Positions 22,334 through 31,423 of a DNA stretch of 64,000 nt are shown here, one piece after another. The DNA is from JBHGAV01 sp041946685 (GTDB lineage: Bacteria; Acidobacteriota; Terriglobia; Bryobacterales; Bryobacteraceae), in the NCBI GenBank assembly GCA_041946685.1, contig JBHGAV010000011.1, positions 18,452 to 82,451 on the forward strand, in the 5' to 3' direction. The notes under the pieces were generated by a model. It did not search any database and was not told where the DNA came from. It saw nothing but the letters and a program-made list of their open reading frames with translations. How positions within the stretch are numbered: the stretch's first letter is position 1; each line of letters begins with the position of its first letter. Both the position numbers and the translations under genes were made by a program.

Positions 22334-24715
22334 TCACTCGACGGTCACCTGATCCACGTCGACGAAGCAATCCGAAGCGGCAGCAGCCTTGTTTCCGAGG
22401 ACCCGCACCTCCAAGACGTGCTCGCCAGTGACGCGTGCGGCAAACCGGGACCGGGTCCCCCATAGCGGCTCCTTCGAGTAGAGATCGATCACGCCGATGC
22501 GGTTCCCGTCGATGAGGACCTGGGCCAGCCCACGGTTGAACGCCCTGGTGTAAGTCCAGACGATCGCGGTCCCCTCGAAGGCCACGCGGAACAGATCCCC
22601 AGCGTTGCGCGTGTAAGTGATGGAGCCGTTTGCCGCCATGTCGAAATTGCCGCTATCCCATCGGCCAACGTATTCGATCCGGGGGTCAAGGTCGTCGTAG
22701 ACCCCACGAGTCAGAACGGCAGGCGCCGGTGAGGCCGGCGGGCCGTTGCCAAGCGTGCGAACCTGCCAGCCTGCGTAACTGAACGTGGGTTGAGAGAAGC
22801 CAGTCACCATCCGACGCAGCGCTACATGAGCCACACGGTCCGTGGCGACCGGCGCTACGAGCAAGCGAATCCCGCGGCGCTCGATCAGATCCAGGCATTG
22901 CCGGGGCGTGCCGGCCGCTGTGATGCCTCTGTGAAACGAGTGGTTGTGCCAGGTGGTGGTGAGGGCTCGGCCGGTCAGCCCGGCGATCTGGTTGGTTTCG
23001 ATGAAGAGAACCGGTTCCCCGGGATGGTTTTCATTGAGCCATGCGACGATCTTCCTGACGGGGGCGGATGCGGCGAGGTAGCGCTCCGTCCGGTCCTTGC
23101 CGAGGACGAAGAACTGCTTATGGTAGTAGCCCGCGGCGGGCAGGAAGCAGATGTTCAAGGCCACAAGGATCACGGCCGCGACGAGCGCCGCGCGAAATGG
23201 GATCGTCCCCCTCTGCTTCAAGTCGGCCAGGACCGCCGCGGCGGCCACGGCGCAAAGGGGCAGGACCGGGTAAAGGTAGCGCACGTTGCCCCGTGAAGCC
23301 AGAGTGAGGGCTGCCGCCGGGATCCCGACGGCCAGGGCCATCCAGCCCGGATCGGCACGCCGGGGCCGCAATAGAAGGACGGCCAGCGGCGCGAACAGGA
23401 AGCAGTAGAAAGTCCAGCCCCCATTCTGGCCCTCGAAATGCCGCGCGGTGCGGAACGTGATGTCGAACAGGGCGGAGACGGCCGGGGGCGATGAGAAGCG
23501 CGCGTCAACGAACGGCTGATCGGACTCGAAATAGGGGGATTTGAAAATGTGGTTCTGGAACGGGAAGACCGGATTCCCAGTTCGCAGGACAGCACCCAGA
23601 TAGGGTGGAGCGCCGAAAAGCAGGACAACAGCGATAATGCCTGTCAACAGGCGCTGAGAGCGCCTTCGCCGGAGTTCAAGACTGAGGATAATGAGCGCGG
23701 GCGCAAGATAAGCAAGGCTGCCGTACTTGGTGGCCAGTCCGGTCCCGAGCAACACGCCCAATGCAAGCGCATCGCGCCGCCCGCCGTCTTGGTGGTAACG
23801 CACCATCGCTTCGAAAGCGCCCATCAGCATCGCGGCCCAGAAATTCTCTATGAACAGAGACCCGGTCAGCAACTGGACTATCGGGCTCGATGCCATCAAG
23901 GCCGCCGGCAGCAAAGACAGGGGTTCGGGCAGCATCCTCCTGGCGAGGCGAAAGACGACGAAGGTCGTCGACAACAGCATGCCGAAATTGAACAGGCGCG
24001 CGGCGGCCTCGCCCCCCAGCATATAGGCGGCCGTGAACGCCCAGTCGCCGGCCATTGGAAGAACCGCCCAGGCGGTGTCTCGCACATCGAATGTCCATCG
24101 ATGGTGAGTGTGAACGGAGGCGGGAATGGCCAGGTGCATTGCCAGGCCGTCGGCGCTCACCTCAGGGCCTAGGACTACAGCGAGGTGCACAAACAGGATG
24201 AAGGCGAGTCCCGCCGCCGCCCAGCCTGCGCCGCCGCCGGCATTCTTCATCAGGCGGAACGAGTTCAGCAGGCGCCGCCGCTGCAGGACGAGCGGGAGGG
24301 CAAGGGCACCAGCGTACACCACAGGGTAGTTGATGGGCAGGAGTACTGCAAAACCTATCAGAAAGGAGTAAAGACTCAGTCCGACAAGAACCGCCAGGAC
24401 GCCTTCCAAGCGACATAGGCTGCCCAGCGCCCATGCCGAAGCGAAAAGGAACAGCACCGCCAGCAGCGCCTGCACGCCGGCGCCAATGGCGACCCCGAGG
24501 AACGCCGCCGCCAGCGTTGCCCGAGCAAACCAGCGGGGGCGAAAAGAGAGTATGGCCAGGGTCCATGCGCCGTAGGCGCCGCCGAACCAGGCCAGCCGCG
24601 CCAGTCCCTCGGGCATCCAGACCCGCTGGTCGAAGAGCCGCTCGGAAGCCAAGCCGTAAAGGAACAGGATGAGCAGCGCGACGAAGACAGGCCAGAAGAG
24701 GACTCGGCGGATCAT
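22334..24715 (-). CDS. GT-C-type membrane protein with C-terminal beta module (paralog A)
   Basis: A 793-residue protein. Residues about 1-540 carry many transmembrane helices in GT39/ArnT-like (GT-C) style. The first large periplasmic loop holds PEVSADGLAMHL (about 184-195), and RTGNPVFPFQN follows at about 380. A soluble stretch leads to a beta-rich C-terminal module (about 670-793: YVGRW, YTRAFNRGLAQVLIDGNR, FVDVDQVTVE) that recurs in the paralog at 26477. It is probably a polyprenyl-sugar-dependent glycosyltransferase or related surface-glycan enzyme, with a glycan-binding tail. ATG 24715 overlaps the stop of the upstream triple-fusion gene (ATGA). Confidence 0.75.
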   Translation of the reverse strand: MIRRVLFWPVFVALLILFLYGLASERLFDQRVWMPEGLARLAWFGGAYGAWTLAILSFRPRWFARATLAAAFLGVAIGAGVQALLAVLFLFASAWALGSLCRLEGVLAVLVGLSLYSFLIGFAVLLPINYPVVYAGALALPLVLQRRRLLNSFRLMKNAGGGAGWAAAGLAFILFVHLAVVLGPEVSADGLAMHLAIPASVHTHHRWTFDVRDTAWAVLPMAGDWAFTAAYMLGGEAAARLFNFGMLLSTTFVVFRLARRMLPEPLSLLPAALMASSPIVQLLTGSLFIENFWAAMLMGAFEAMVRYHQDGGRRDALALGVLLGTGLATKYGSLAYLAPALIILSLELRRRRSQRLLTGIIAVVLLFGAPPYLGAVLRTGNPVFPFQNHIFKSPYFESDQPFVDARFSSPPAVSALFDITFRTARHFEGQNGGWTFYCFLFAPLAVLLLRPRRADPGWMALAVGIPAAALTLASRGNVRYLYPVLPLCAVAAAAVLADLKQRGTIPFRAALVAAVILVALNICFLPAAGYYHKQFFVLGKDRTERYLAASAPVRKIVAWLNENHPGEPVLFIETNQIAGLTGRALTTTWHNHSFHRGITAAGTPRQCLDLIERRGIRLLVAPVATDRVAHVALRRMVTGFSQPTFSYAGWQVRTLGNGPPASPAPAVLTRGVYDDLDPRIEYVGRWDSGNFDMAANGSITYTRNAGDLFRVAFEGTAIVWTYTRAFNRGLAQVLIDGNRIGVIDLYSKEPLWGTRSRFAARVTGEHVLEVRVLGNKAAAASDCFVDVDQVTVE

Positions 24716-26391
24716 GCCACGAAGACGTCCCTGCCGGCTGGCAACTTCCGGATAACCATGAGCCGCTGCGTGAACACCAGCTGCCATAGGACTTTCTCGA
24801 ACATCACTTCGCCCTGTCCGGACACGGAGGCTCGGACTTCCGCGGCGCTCAGCGGCCTCTCGTCGGGGAAGCGCCAGATTCCCAGGGCTTCGCAGACGGC
24901 GCGGGCAGCCTCATAGAGCCAGGTTGGCGCGGGCGCAGAGATCAGGGCCAGACCTCCGGGCCGCAAGAGGCGCAGATGGGCTTGGATCGCCTTGCTGGTG
25001 CCGGCAGGTTCGAATTGCTCGATCAAACCGACGCTGAAGACGGCATCGGCTTCGACCTCAAGGTCCAGCGCCGTCACATCCTGATGATGCAGCCGCAAAC
25101 GCGGGTCGCCCGCGGCGCGGCCGCGGAGCAACTGGAGGCCGTATTCGCTGGCGTCCACCACGTGATAGGCGTCGGGATGCAGAACGCGACAGACGTCATC
25201 CAGAAAGCAGCTGTTTCCGCCGCCCAGTTCCACGACGGTTCGCACCTTACCGCCTCCGTAGCGCCTCAACGCGGAAACCAGCTCCCTCGCAGTATATCTG
25301 CGCGCGATTCTTGCCGTGAAGGGCGTCTGCTTGTAGTAGCGCTCCCAGTCAGTGGTGTAACTGGTCCTCCCCCTCCGAAATACGTACTCCCGCTGGAGGA
25401 CGAAATTCACCGGAAAGAGGATGGATTCGGCGATCATTTTGGCCGCCGACACCGGCCACGCGATCGAGGTCCGGATGAGTGCCATCAGCGCGTAGGACGC
25501 CGCCCCGCTTGCCGCCACCAGCAGCAGGTAGCGCACCAGCAGTCTGCTGTGCCGCTCGTGGGAGAGAAACACGGCTCGCCGCGCCGCGGGGTAGTTGAAG
25601 AGAACGGCGCCTGCGCGGCCGGCCACCTGCGAGGGCAAGATGCTGCCGCTGGCGAGGAACGCGGCCAGGAAAACCACGTTGTCCAGAACGGAGGTGGCGA
25701 GTGAGAGCAGGGTGAAGCGGAGCAGCACGAACCACACCCGCATGGAGTCGGTCAGCGGATTGAAGTGGGATGATGGATTGCCCGCCTCGTAGACGGTCCG
25801 AATGTCCAGTTCCTCAATGGCGCAGCCGTGGTGCTTGGCCGCAATGAGCATGTCTAACTCAAACTCATAGCCGGAGGAGCCGATTTCCAGCAGCAGTGCC
25901 AGCAGCGGGCGGGGGATGCCGCGAAGCCCGGTTTGCGTGTCCTTCAGGTTGTGGCCCACCAGCCACCGCACCAACTGCCTAGTCGCCAGGTTCCCAATGC
26001 GGCTGCGCCAGGGCACATCGCGGCCGAACTGCCGGCTGCCAAGCACAAGGCGGCCGGGCGCCTCCGCCATCCTGCGGGCTACACGCTCGATGTCAGCGGG
26101 ATCGTGCTGCCCGTCGGCGTCGGCCGTGACGACGCCTCCGACATCGGGATACATCGACAGGACGTGCCGGATGCCGGTCTTGAGCGCCGCGCCTTTCCCC
26201 AAGTTTTCCGAATGGCGCAACACGTCGACTCCGGCAACCCTTCCGCAGACCGAGATTGCCTCGTCGTAGGAAGCGCCGCTGCCGTCATCGACAACCACGA
26301 TGCGTGCGAAGCGCATTTCGGACAGGCTCACCACCAGTTGAGCAAGCGACTGCCGCGGTCGAAATGCGGGGATGACGACGGCGAGGGCCAT
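24712..26391 (-). CDS. GT2 glycosyltransferase - GtrA - SAM methyltransferase fusion
   Basis: A 559-residue three-part protein starting at ATG 26391. Residues 1-225 are a DPM1-like GT2 domain (VVIPAFRPRQSL, VVVDDGS, ENLGKGAALKTGIRH, TADADGQHDPADI). Residues about 230-345 form four hydrophobic helices of the GtrA family (SLATSVLDNVVFLAAFL through SILFPVNFVLQREYVF). Residues about 355-559 are a class I methyltransferase with motif VVELGGGNS near 389 and LLRPGGLALISAP. GT2-GtrA fusions make and flip polyprenyl-phosphate sugars; the added methyltransferase is unusual. It is translationally coupled to paralog A, a likely user of the lipid-linked sugar. Confidence 0.87.
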   Translation of the reverse strand: MALAVVIPAFRPRQSLAQLVVSLSEMRFARIVVVDDGSGASYDEAISVCGRVAGVDVLRHSENLGKGAALKTGIRHVLSMYPDVGGVVTADADGQHDPADIERVARRMAEAPGRLVLGSRQFGRDVPWRSRIGNLATRQLVRWLVGHNLKDTQTGLRGIPRPLLALLLEIGSSGYEFELDMLIAAKHHGCAIEELDIRTVYEAGNPSSHFNPLTDSMRVWFVLLRFTLLSLATSVLDNVVFLAAFLASGSILPSQVAGRAGAVLFNYPAARRAVFLSHERHSRLLVRYLLLVAASGAASYALMALIRTSIAWPVSAAKMIAESILFPVNFVLQREYVFRRGRTSYTTDWERYYKQTPFTARIARRYTARELVSALRRYGGGKVRTVVELGGGNSCFLDDVCRVLHPDAYHVVDASEYGLQLLRGRAAGDPRLRLHHQDVTALDLEVEADAVFSVGLIEQFEPAGTSKAIQAHLRLLRPGGLALISAPAPTWLYEAARAVCEALGIWRFPDERPLSAAEVRASVSGQGEVMFEKVLWQLVFTQRLMVIRKLPAGRDVFVA

Positions 26392-26476
26392 ATTCCGCGC
26401 TGCAGTCGAGCAGTGTAGCACAGCGTCGCCTCCCGGCCACCGGGCGGAGTCAAGAGTTGAGTAGAATCTAAACCTG

Positions 26477-28780
26477 GTGGCTGTGGTTGGGTGGTTTCTC
26501 CTTGCGCTTGTCGTGGCCGGACTCCATCACTACGGCCTGAGGCCCGACGGCCATTGGGCCCCGGAGGGCTGGGCCCGGCTGGGAGTCTTCGCGGCCGCAG
26601 GTGCAGCGGTGACAGCGGGTATTCTGGCGCTGAGGGTCCGCTGCGTGGTGCTCGTATTCCTCTCGGCGTGGGCGGCGTACGGCCTCGTTACGGCGGGCCC
26701 TGCTGGCGTCGCCTCGGTCGTGTGGATCGTGGCAGCCTGCTGGGCGCTCGGGAGGGTTCTGTTCCCGAAGATCGAAGATGCGATGCTGGCCGTTGCTGTG
26801 GGCCTCGCCGGCTGGATCCTTCTTTTCGGCGTCCTGATCCATTTCCCCGTCAACCGGCCGTGGCTGTGGGGGACGCTTACCGCAGTACCGGTTGTCATTG
26901 CCGTTTCCCGGCGGCTCAAGATCCCAGCCTTGCCCCAGGACACAGGCCTGGGGCAGCGCGCCTGGCGGTGCGTCCTGATGATCCTTCTGACAGCCCACTT
27001 CATGCTGGTCCTCAAACCCGAGGTCAGCGCGGACGGACTCACCTGGCATCTGGTGGCGCCGGCGCGGATCGCCGCCACTGGCTTCTGGCCTTTTGACATC
27101 AGCGAGTTTGCGTGGGCCGTGATGCCCATGGGCGGCGACTGGGTCTGGTCGCTTGCCTGGCTGTTTGGCGAAGAGAAGGGCGCGCGGCTGATGAACTTCG
27201 CGCTCTTGGCCTTGTCAACCGGACTTGTCTCCACCCGTGCAGGCGTCGCCGCGGCCGCCCTGTGGGCTTCCACGCCCCTGGTCATGCTGGCCACGGGCAG
27301 TCTGTTTGTGGAGAATGTCTGGGCGTGTCTCCTCCTGGCGGCCTTCCTGCTCGCCTGGGGGCGCGAGCCTCATCCGTGGGCAGTGGCGCTCGTTGCCGGT
27401 TCGGCCTGCGCCGTGAAGCTGTTGGCGGTCCCCCTGGCAATCCCTATGGTTGTCTGGGCGATGTGGAAGTCCAGGGAGTGGCGTCCGGCTGCTCTGTTCT
27501 TGGCTGCGGGGACCATGCCCTACGTGGAAGCCGTCGTACGTACCGGAAATCCCTTGTTTCCCTATTTCAACGGCGTCTTCAAGTCGCCATACTACCCGTC
27601 GGATGCGAACCTCAAGGATTTTCGCTTTACCCAGGCTCTGAGCTGGCGCTCCCTATGGGACATGACGTTCAGGACCAATCTGTTTTGCGAGAGCCCGGCC
27701 GGCGGCTTCGGCTTCCAGTGGCTCGTGCTGTTGCCCGTCACGGCGTTCGCTTTCCTCCGCCGCTGCGATCCGATCATGCGCGCCGCACTCGCGCTGGGCG
27801 CGGCCGAGGTCGTCGTCGTCTTCTTTGGACAGCCCTACATCCGGTACATGTATGCGGCGCTGCTGCTCTGGACCCTGGCCATCGGCAACGCTTCCGAGAG
27901 AACATCCTGGAAATGGCTCATGGCGGCGGTCTCGGCGCTGAACCTGCTCTATTTCGCCAACGCCGGGTGGTATCACCGCGACTTCATCATCGAGCCGCTT
28001 TCCGAGCGGGAGAGGATGGCCGCCTACGCCGCCCGCTCCGCTCCGCTGAATCCGCTGATTGAGTACGCCAACCGGCAACTGCCCGGCGAGAGCGTGGCCT
28101 TCATCTCGGGCGATGGCGCCGGGCGCCTGCGCGCCCGCGCCTGGGTCAACACCTGGCACGGCGGATACTTTGCCCGTGAGCTTTCGCAGGCCTGGACCGT
28201 GGACGACTTACGCCGGTTGCTCAAGTCACGCCAGATCCACCACTGGATCGGATTCTCGGACGAGCGGCCCGAGCTTTTCCCGACTATAGCTTCGTGGGGT
28301 CTCTCCAGGGGCGAACAAAGCCGCGTCGAATTCCGCTCCGGCGACTGGGCGATCTACCGGCTTCTAGACACGCCGGCCCCCTCCGAGCATCATTACAGCG
28401 AGGCTGGAATGTATGACGAGCTCAACCGGAGCGTCCGCCTGAGGGGCCGCTGGTTCAGGGACAAGCAGTTCCCCGACGCCTACAGGTCCACCCTTGCTCA
28501 CTGCGACCAGCCCGGCTGCGAAGCCGAGTTCGACTTTGACGGGCGCGCCGTGACACTGGTCTACACCAGGACGTTCAACCGCGGTCAGGCCGAGGTCCAC
28601 ATCGATGGGAAACGCGTGGCGGGCCTGGATCAGTACGGTCCAGGGGTAGACTGGCAGCAGCGCGCCCGTTTCGACGCGGGCGGCCAGGGACGCCACACGC
28701 TGAGCCTCCTGGTCCTCGGCCGCCGCGCGTCCGAGTCTAAAGGTGCCCACGTCGACATCGACGCTTTCGAAGTCGAGTAG
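26477..28780 (+). CDS. GT-C-type membrane protein with C-terminal beta module (paralog B)
   Basis: A 767-residue polytopic protein paralogous to the one at 22334. It shares the periplasmic-loop motif PEVSADGLTWHL (about 181-192), the WAVMPMGGDW segment, RTGNPLFPYFNGVFKSPYY, and a C-terminal beta module (GRW, YTRTFNRGQAEVHIDGKR, VDIDAFEVE). About eleven to twelve membrane helices are visible up to about residue 500. It starts at GTG 26477 with only a weak upstream GGAG. The gene is divergent from the GT2 fusion, so the two paralogs flank it. The biochemical activity is inferred from fold only. Confidence 0.73.
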   Translation: MAVVGWFLLALVVAGLHHYGLRPDGHWAPEGWARLGVFAAAGAAVTAGILALRVRCVVLVFLSAWAAYGLVTAGPAGVASVVWIVAACWALGRVLFPKIEDAMLAVAVGLAGWILLFGVLIHFPVNRPWLWGTLTAVPVVIAVSRRLKIPALPQDTGLGQRAWRCVLMILLTAHFMLVLKPEVSADGLTWHLVAPARIAATGFWPFDISEFAWAVMPMGGDWVWSLAWLFGEEKGARLMNFALLALSTGLVSTRAGVAAAALWASTPLVMLATGSLFVENVWACLLLAAFLLAWGREPHPWAVALVAGSACAVKLLAVPLAIPMVVWAMWKSREWRPAALFLAAGTMPYVEAVVRTGNPLFPYFNGVFKSPYYPSDANLKDFRFTQALSWRSLWDMTFRTNLFCESPAGGFGFQWLVLLPVTAFAFLRRCDPIMRAALALGAAEVVVVFFGQPYIRYMYAALLLWTLAIGNASERTSWKWLMAAVSALNLLYFANAGWYHRDFIIEPLSERERMAAYAARSAPLNPLIEYANRQLPGESVAFISGDGAGRLRARAWVNTWHGGYFARELSQAWTVDDLRRLLKSRQIHHWIGFSDERPELFPTIASWGLSRGEQSRVEFRSGDWAIYRLLDTPAPSEHHYSEAGMYDELNRSVRLRGRWFRDKQFPDAYRSTLAHCDQPGCEAEFDFDGRAVTLVYTRTFNRGQAEVHIDGKRVAGLDQYGPGVDWQQRARFDAGGQGRHTLSLLVLGRRASESKGAHVDIDAFEVE

Positions 28781-28787
28781 GCCGCCC

Positions 28788-30578
28788 TCACCACGCCTCC
28801 GAGTTCGTCTTCTCCAAGTAATCCGCCAGCGGTTTGAAGTACTCCACGAGCGCCCGGGAGCTGATCTCCTCGCCGGTTCTCTCGCGCAGAACCTGCCGCC
28901 AGTCGCGTGTGGCGCCCAGGCTGAGAATCTCCCACAGCCACTTGCCCACTTCCTTGTTGCCGTAGTAGTTGCAGTCGTGCGGGTCCTGGCGGAGAATCTG
29001 CCGCGCGATGTAGTCGTGCAACTGGTACTTGATCAGAGCGGCAAGGGCATAATCGTAATACCGGGCGGCGTCTGCAATGATCTGCGCTTTCGTGCAGGCG
29101 TCGCAGAACTGCTCGCCGCGGGCGGCCGGAGGTCGGATCCCCTGATGACGGCCCACAAGTTCCCACCAGTCCCGGTTGAATTGGTCCACGGGCAGCTTCT
29201 TCTCGTACAGGTCGTATTCGAAGTGCGTCATAGTCCCGGCCGAGAACGCGAGCGAGACCACCGCGCTGTCCAGCGCCTCGTCGAGCAGCCACTCGTTGCG
29301 GTCGATCACCTGACCATCGGGCAGCAGCCCGATATGGCGCAGATACGGCTGCTGCCGAGCCGCGAGGGCCGCCAGATCGGCCACGGCCTCGTGGAAGGCC
29401 CGATTGGCGCCCTCCCGCAGCACGATGGGCACCCGTGGATTCGAATAGGCCAGATCGTAGTAAACATGCCCCAACTCGTGATGGCTGTTCCTGAACCCTC
29501 GGAAGCCAGGTACGACGCTCATCAGACTGCGGACGTCCTGGTCCAGGTCGACGTGCCAGGAAGAGGCGTGCCTGTCCTTCTTTCGCCCCGATCCGGGCGG
29601 AAGCTCATAGAGGTCCGATTTCTGCCAGAAGCTGCGGGGCAAGGAAGGCCAGCCCAGTGAAGTGAAGAACCGCTCTGCCTGCCGTAGGGTCCACTCCGGA
29701 CTCTTGCCACGGAGCGCGTCCTCCAAACCCGGGTTCTTCGCCAGACCCGACCATGCCCGCCCCCAGCGGTCTCCGAGCCAGTGAGCCGGAATCTGGTCCG
29801 GCACAGGCTGTCCGTAGCGCTCGGCCAGTCTCTGGCGCGCGCACAGGTGCAGTTGGCGGTAGAGCGGCGTCGTGTCTGCCAGCACCCGGTCCATCAACTG
29901 CATCATCTCGGCGACGCTCATGCCGTAGTCCGCTACCTGGAGATGGAAGTAAGAGGAGTAGCCGAGTTCGGTGGCCGTGCGGTTCCGCAGATCCCGCGCC
30001 TGGCCGAGCCCCAGCTTGAGCGCCGGGCCATCCTGCTTGGAAGCTTCCCAGAATCTGAGCCTCTCGCTGAGGTTGCCCGAGGTGGTGAGCGTCTGGTCGA
30101 TCTGATTCACGGTAATGGGTTTGACGCACTTCCCCCCTCGGTGCTCAAGGCAGAACGTGAACCCATCGCGCAGGGCGCTGAGACTCACTTCGGTCTCAAT
30201 TCGGGCCCGCACCAGATCCGGTACGGTGCCGGGGGACTCGGCGGCGCTTAGGAGGATCTTGTCAAGCTGCCGGAATTCGAGGTCGCTCAGCGAGGCCCTC
30301 TGCTCCAGCAGCCGCCGGCTGTTCTCTATGACGTAACGGCTGCCGCGGAAGGCTGCCAGCGCCTCCTCGGCTCCGATGCGCTCCCCCACGTTCCGTTCGG
30401 TTACATCGGTCGAGGCCTTCCACTTGGCTTCGGAGGCCACGGTTACCAGAGGCTGGCTGGTCTCCTCGTACATCCTGAGGAACTCCTGAACCTCCCGCCT
30501 CCGGCCTTCGCCCTCGCCGGCGCAGCCCACGAGCGATACGCAGGCCACTACGGCCGCCACGGGAGCCGCAGGTTTCAC
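28788..30578 (-). CDS. M2-family (ACE-like) zinc peptidase lipoprotein
   Basis: A 596-residue protein of the angiotensin-converting-enzyme family of dipeptidyl carboxypeptidases. A lipobox signal (SLVGC, Cys19) predicts lipid anchoring. The zinc motif HELGH occupies about 367-371, with the third ligand in the downstream HEAVADL helix. Other M2 landmarks are the early RLRFWEASKQ, LGYSSYFHLQVADYG, and the C-terminal YYDYALAALIKYQLHDYI. The length matches bacterial single-domain M2 enzymes. It converges with paralog B with 7 bp between. The substrate is unknown; peptide scavenging is likely. Confidence 0.92.
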   Translation of the reverse strand: MKPAAPVAAVVACVSLVGCAGEGEGRRREVQEFLRMYEETSQPLVTVASEAKWKASTDVTERNVGERIGAEEALAAFRGSRYVIENSRRLLEQRASLSDLEFRQLDKILLSAAESPGTVPDLVRARIETEVSLSALRDGFTFCLEHRGGKCVKPITVNQIDQTLTTSGNLSERLRFWEASKQDGPALKLGLGQARDLRNRTATELGYSSYFHLQVADYGMSVAEMMQLMDRVLADTTPLYRQLHLCARQRLAERYGQPVPDQIPAHWLGDRWGRAWSGLAKNPGLEDALRGKSPEWTLRQAERFFTSLGWPSLPRSFWQKSDLYELPPGSGRKKDRHASSWHVDLDQDVRSLMSVVPGFRGFRNSHHELGHVYYDLAYSNPRVPIVLREGANRAFHEAVADLAALAARQQPYLRHIGLLPDGQVIDRNEWLLDEALDSAVVSLAFSAGTMTHFEYDLYEKKLPVDQFNRDWWELVGRHQGIRPPAARGEQFCDACTKAQIIADAARYYDYALAALIKYQLHDYIARQILRQDPHDCNYYGNKEVGKWLWEILSLGATRDWRQVLRERTGEEISSRALVEYFKPLADYLEKTNSEAW

Positions 30579-30590
30579 ACCGCGATTGTA

Positions 30591-31013
30591 TCAGCGGGCA
30601 GAGCCGTCCGGTGGGACGCGAGGGATGCGGTAGTTGCGCACCGCCGTGGCTGCGACCGCTGCCGCAACGCCGCAGTTGATCGCGGTGAATGGCCTTTCCA
30701 GCCTCTGCTCGGGCGCTCTCTGCAGGAGGATCGCCTCCAAGAGCAGGAAACCGCCGGAGGTCGCCGACTTGACGAGAACGCCTTTCGGCAGATCCAGGCC
30801 GCCCTGGCGGCTGCGCAGCAGCGGATTGGTCTCCGCCAGCCCCCGGGAGGAATGGATGTCGGCCAGGTTGGCTGCCGCCACAAGCCCCACTGACGCCCAC
30901 CAGCGCCGCGTCCAACGGCGTCGCTCCGCCGCCTGGCAAGCGGGAATGACGCCGAGCATCTGAAGCGCCCAGGCCACGGAGAGGAGAATCAGCCATCGGG
31001 AGCGGCGCCGCAC
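30591..31013 (-). CDS. Small membrane protein, unknown function
   Basis: A 140-residue protein with a hydrophobic N-terminus (LILLSVAWALQMLGVIPAC), a second hydrophobic segment (VGLVAAANLADIHSSRGL) and a third near the C-terminus (CGVAAAVAATAV). The central LADIHSSRGLAETNPLLR looks conserved in character: polar residues sit inside a membrane stretch. I recall similar proteins in Acidobacteriota but no function. It lies 12 bp from the M2 peptidase start, same strand, so it may be co-transcribed with it. Confidence 0.6.
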   Translation of the reverse strand: MRRRSRWLILLSVAWALQMLGVIPACQAAERRRWTRRWWASVGLVAAANLADIHSSRGLAETNPLLRSRQGGLDLPKGVLVKSATSGGFLLLEAILLQRAPEQRLERPFTAINCGVAAAVAATAVRNYRIPRVPPDGSAR

Positions 31014-31059
31014 GTCCTACTGATCGGCGTCACGGTTTGCTTTCTGTAGGACCCCTCGG

Positions 31060-31407
31060 TCAGCCCCGCAGGTAGGCGTCGTCCCCGCGGACCCAGTCGT
31101 CGCGATGTGGGGAGAAGAAATCAAGCACAACGGTGTCCTCCAGCGCCTCCACGGTGTGCGGCGCGTCCGGAGGAGTCAGGATCATGTCGCCCGCCTGGAG
31201 CAGAGCCTGTTCCTCCGCCACGGTGAAGAGCAGTCTCCCGCTCTCGACCATGCTGAGTTGCTCGTGGACATGCTTGTGCACCGGCACCACCGCGCCCTTC
31301 CGGACCAGAATCCGCGCGATCGTCATCTTCTCGCCGTGGATGACCCACCGGGAAAGGGACGGAGTCAGCTTCTCCTCCTGGACGTGGTCCCAACTGAATA
31401 GCTTCAT
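31060..31407 (-). CDS. Single-domain cupin protein
   Basis: A 115-residue cupin. Motif 1 is VPVHKHVHEQLSMVESG (two His, one Glu) and motif 2 is AGDMILTPPDAPHTVEAL with the last metal-binding His. Such small cupins bind a metal and may be dioxygenases, isomerases or sensors; the C-terminal LDFFSPHRDDW is typical of the many 'cupin domain-containing' stand-alone proteins. ATG 31407 is chosen because the upstream extension lacks family character. It is divergent from the duplicated lipoprotein gene, with very little room for promoters. Confidence 0.85.
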   Translation of the reverse strand: MKLFSWDHVQEEKLTPSLSRWVIHGEKMTIARILVRKGAVVPVHKHVHEQLSMVESGRLLFTVAEEQALLQAGDMILTPPDAPHTVEALEDTVVLDFFSPHRDDWVRGDDAYLRG

Positions 31408-31423
31408 GGCGCAGTATTCTATC

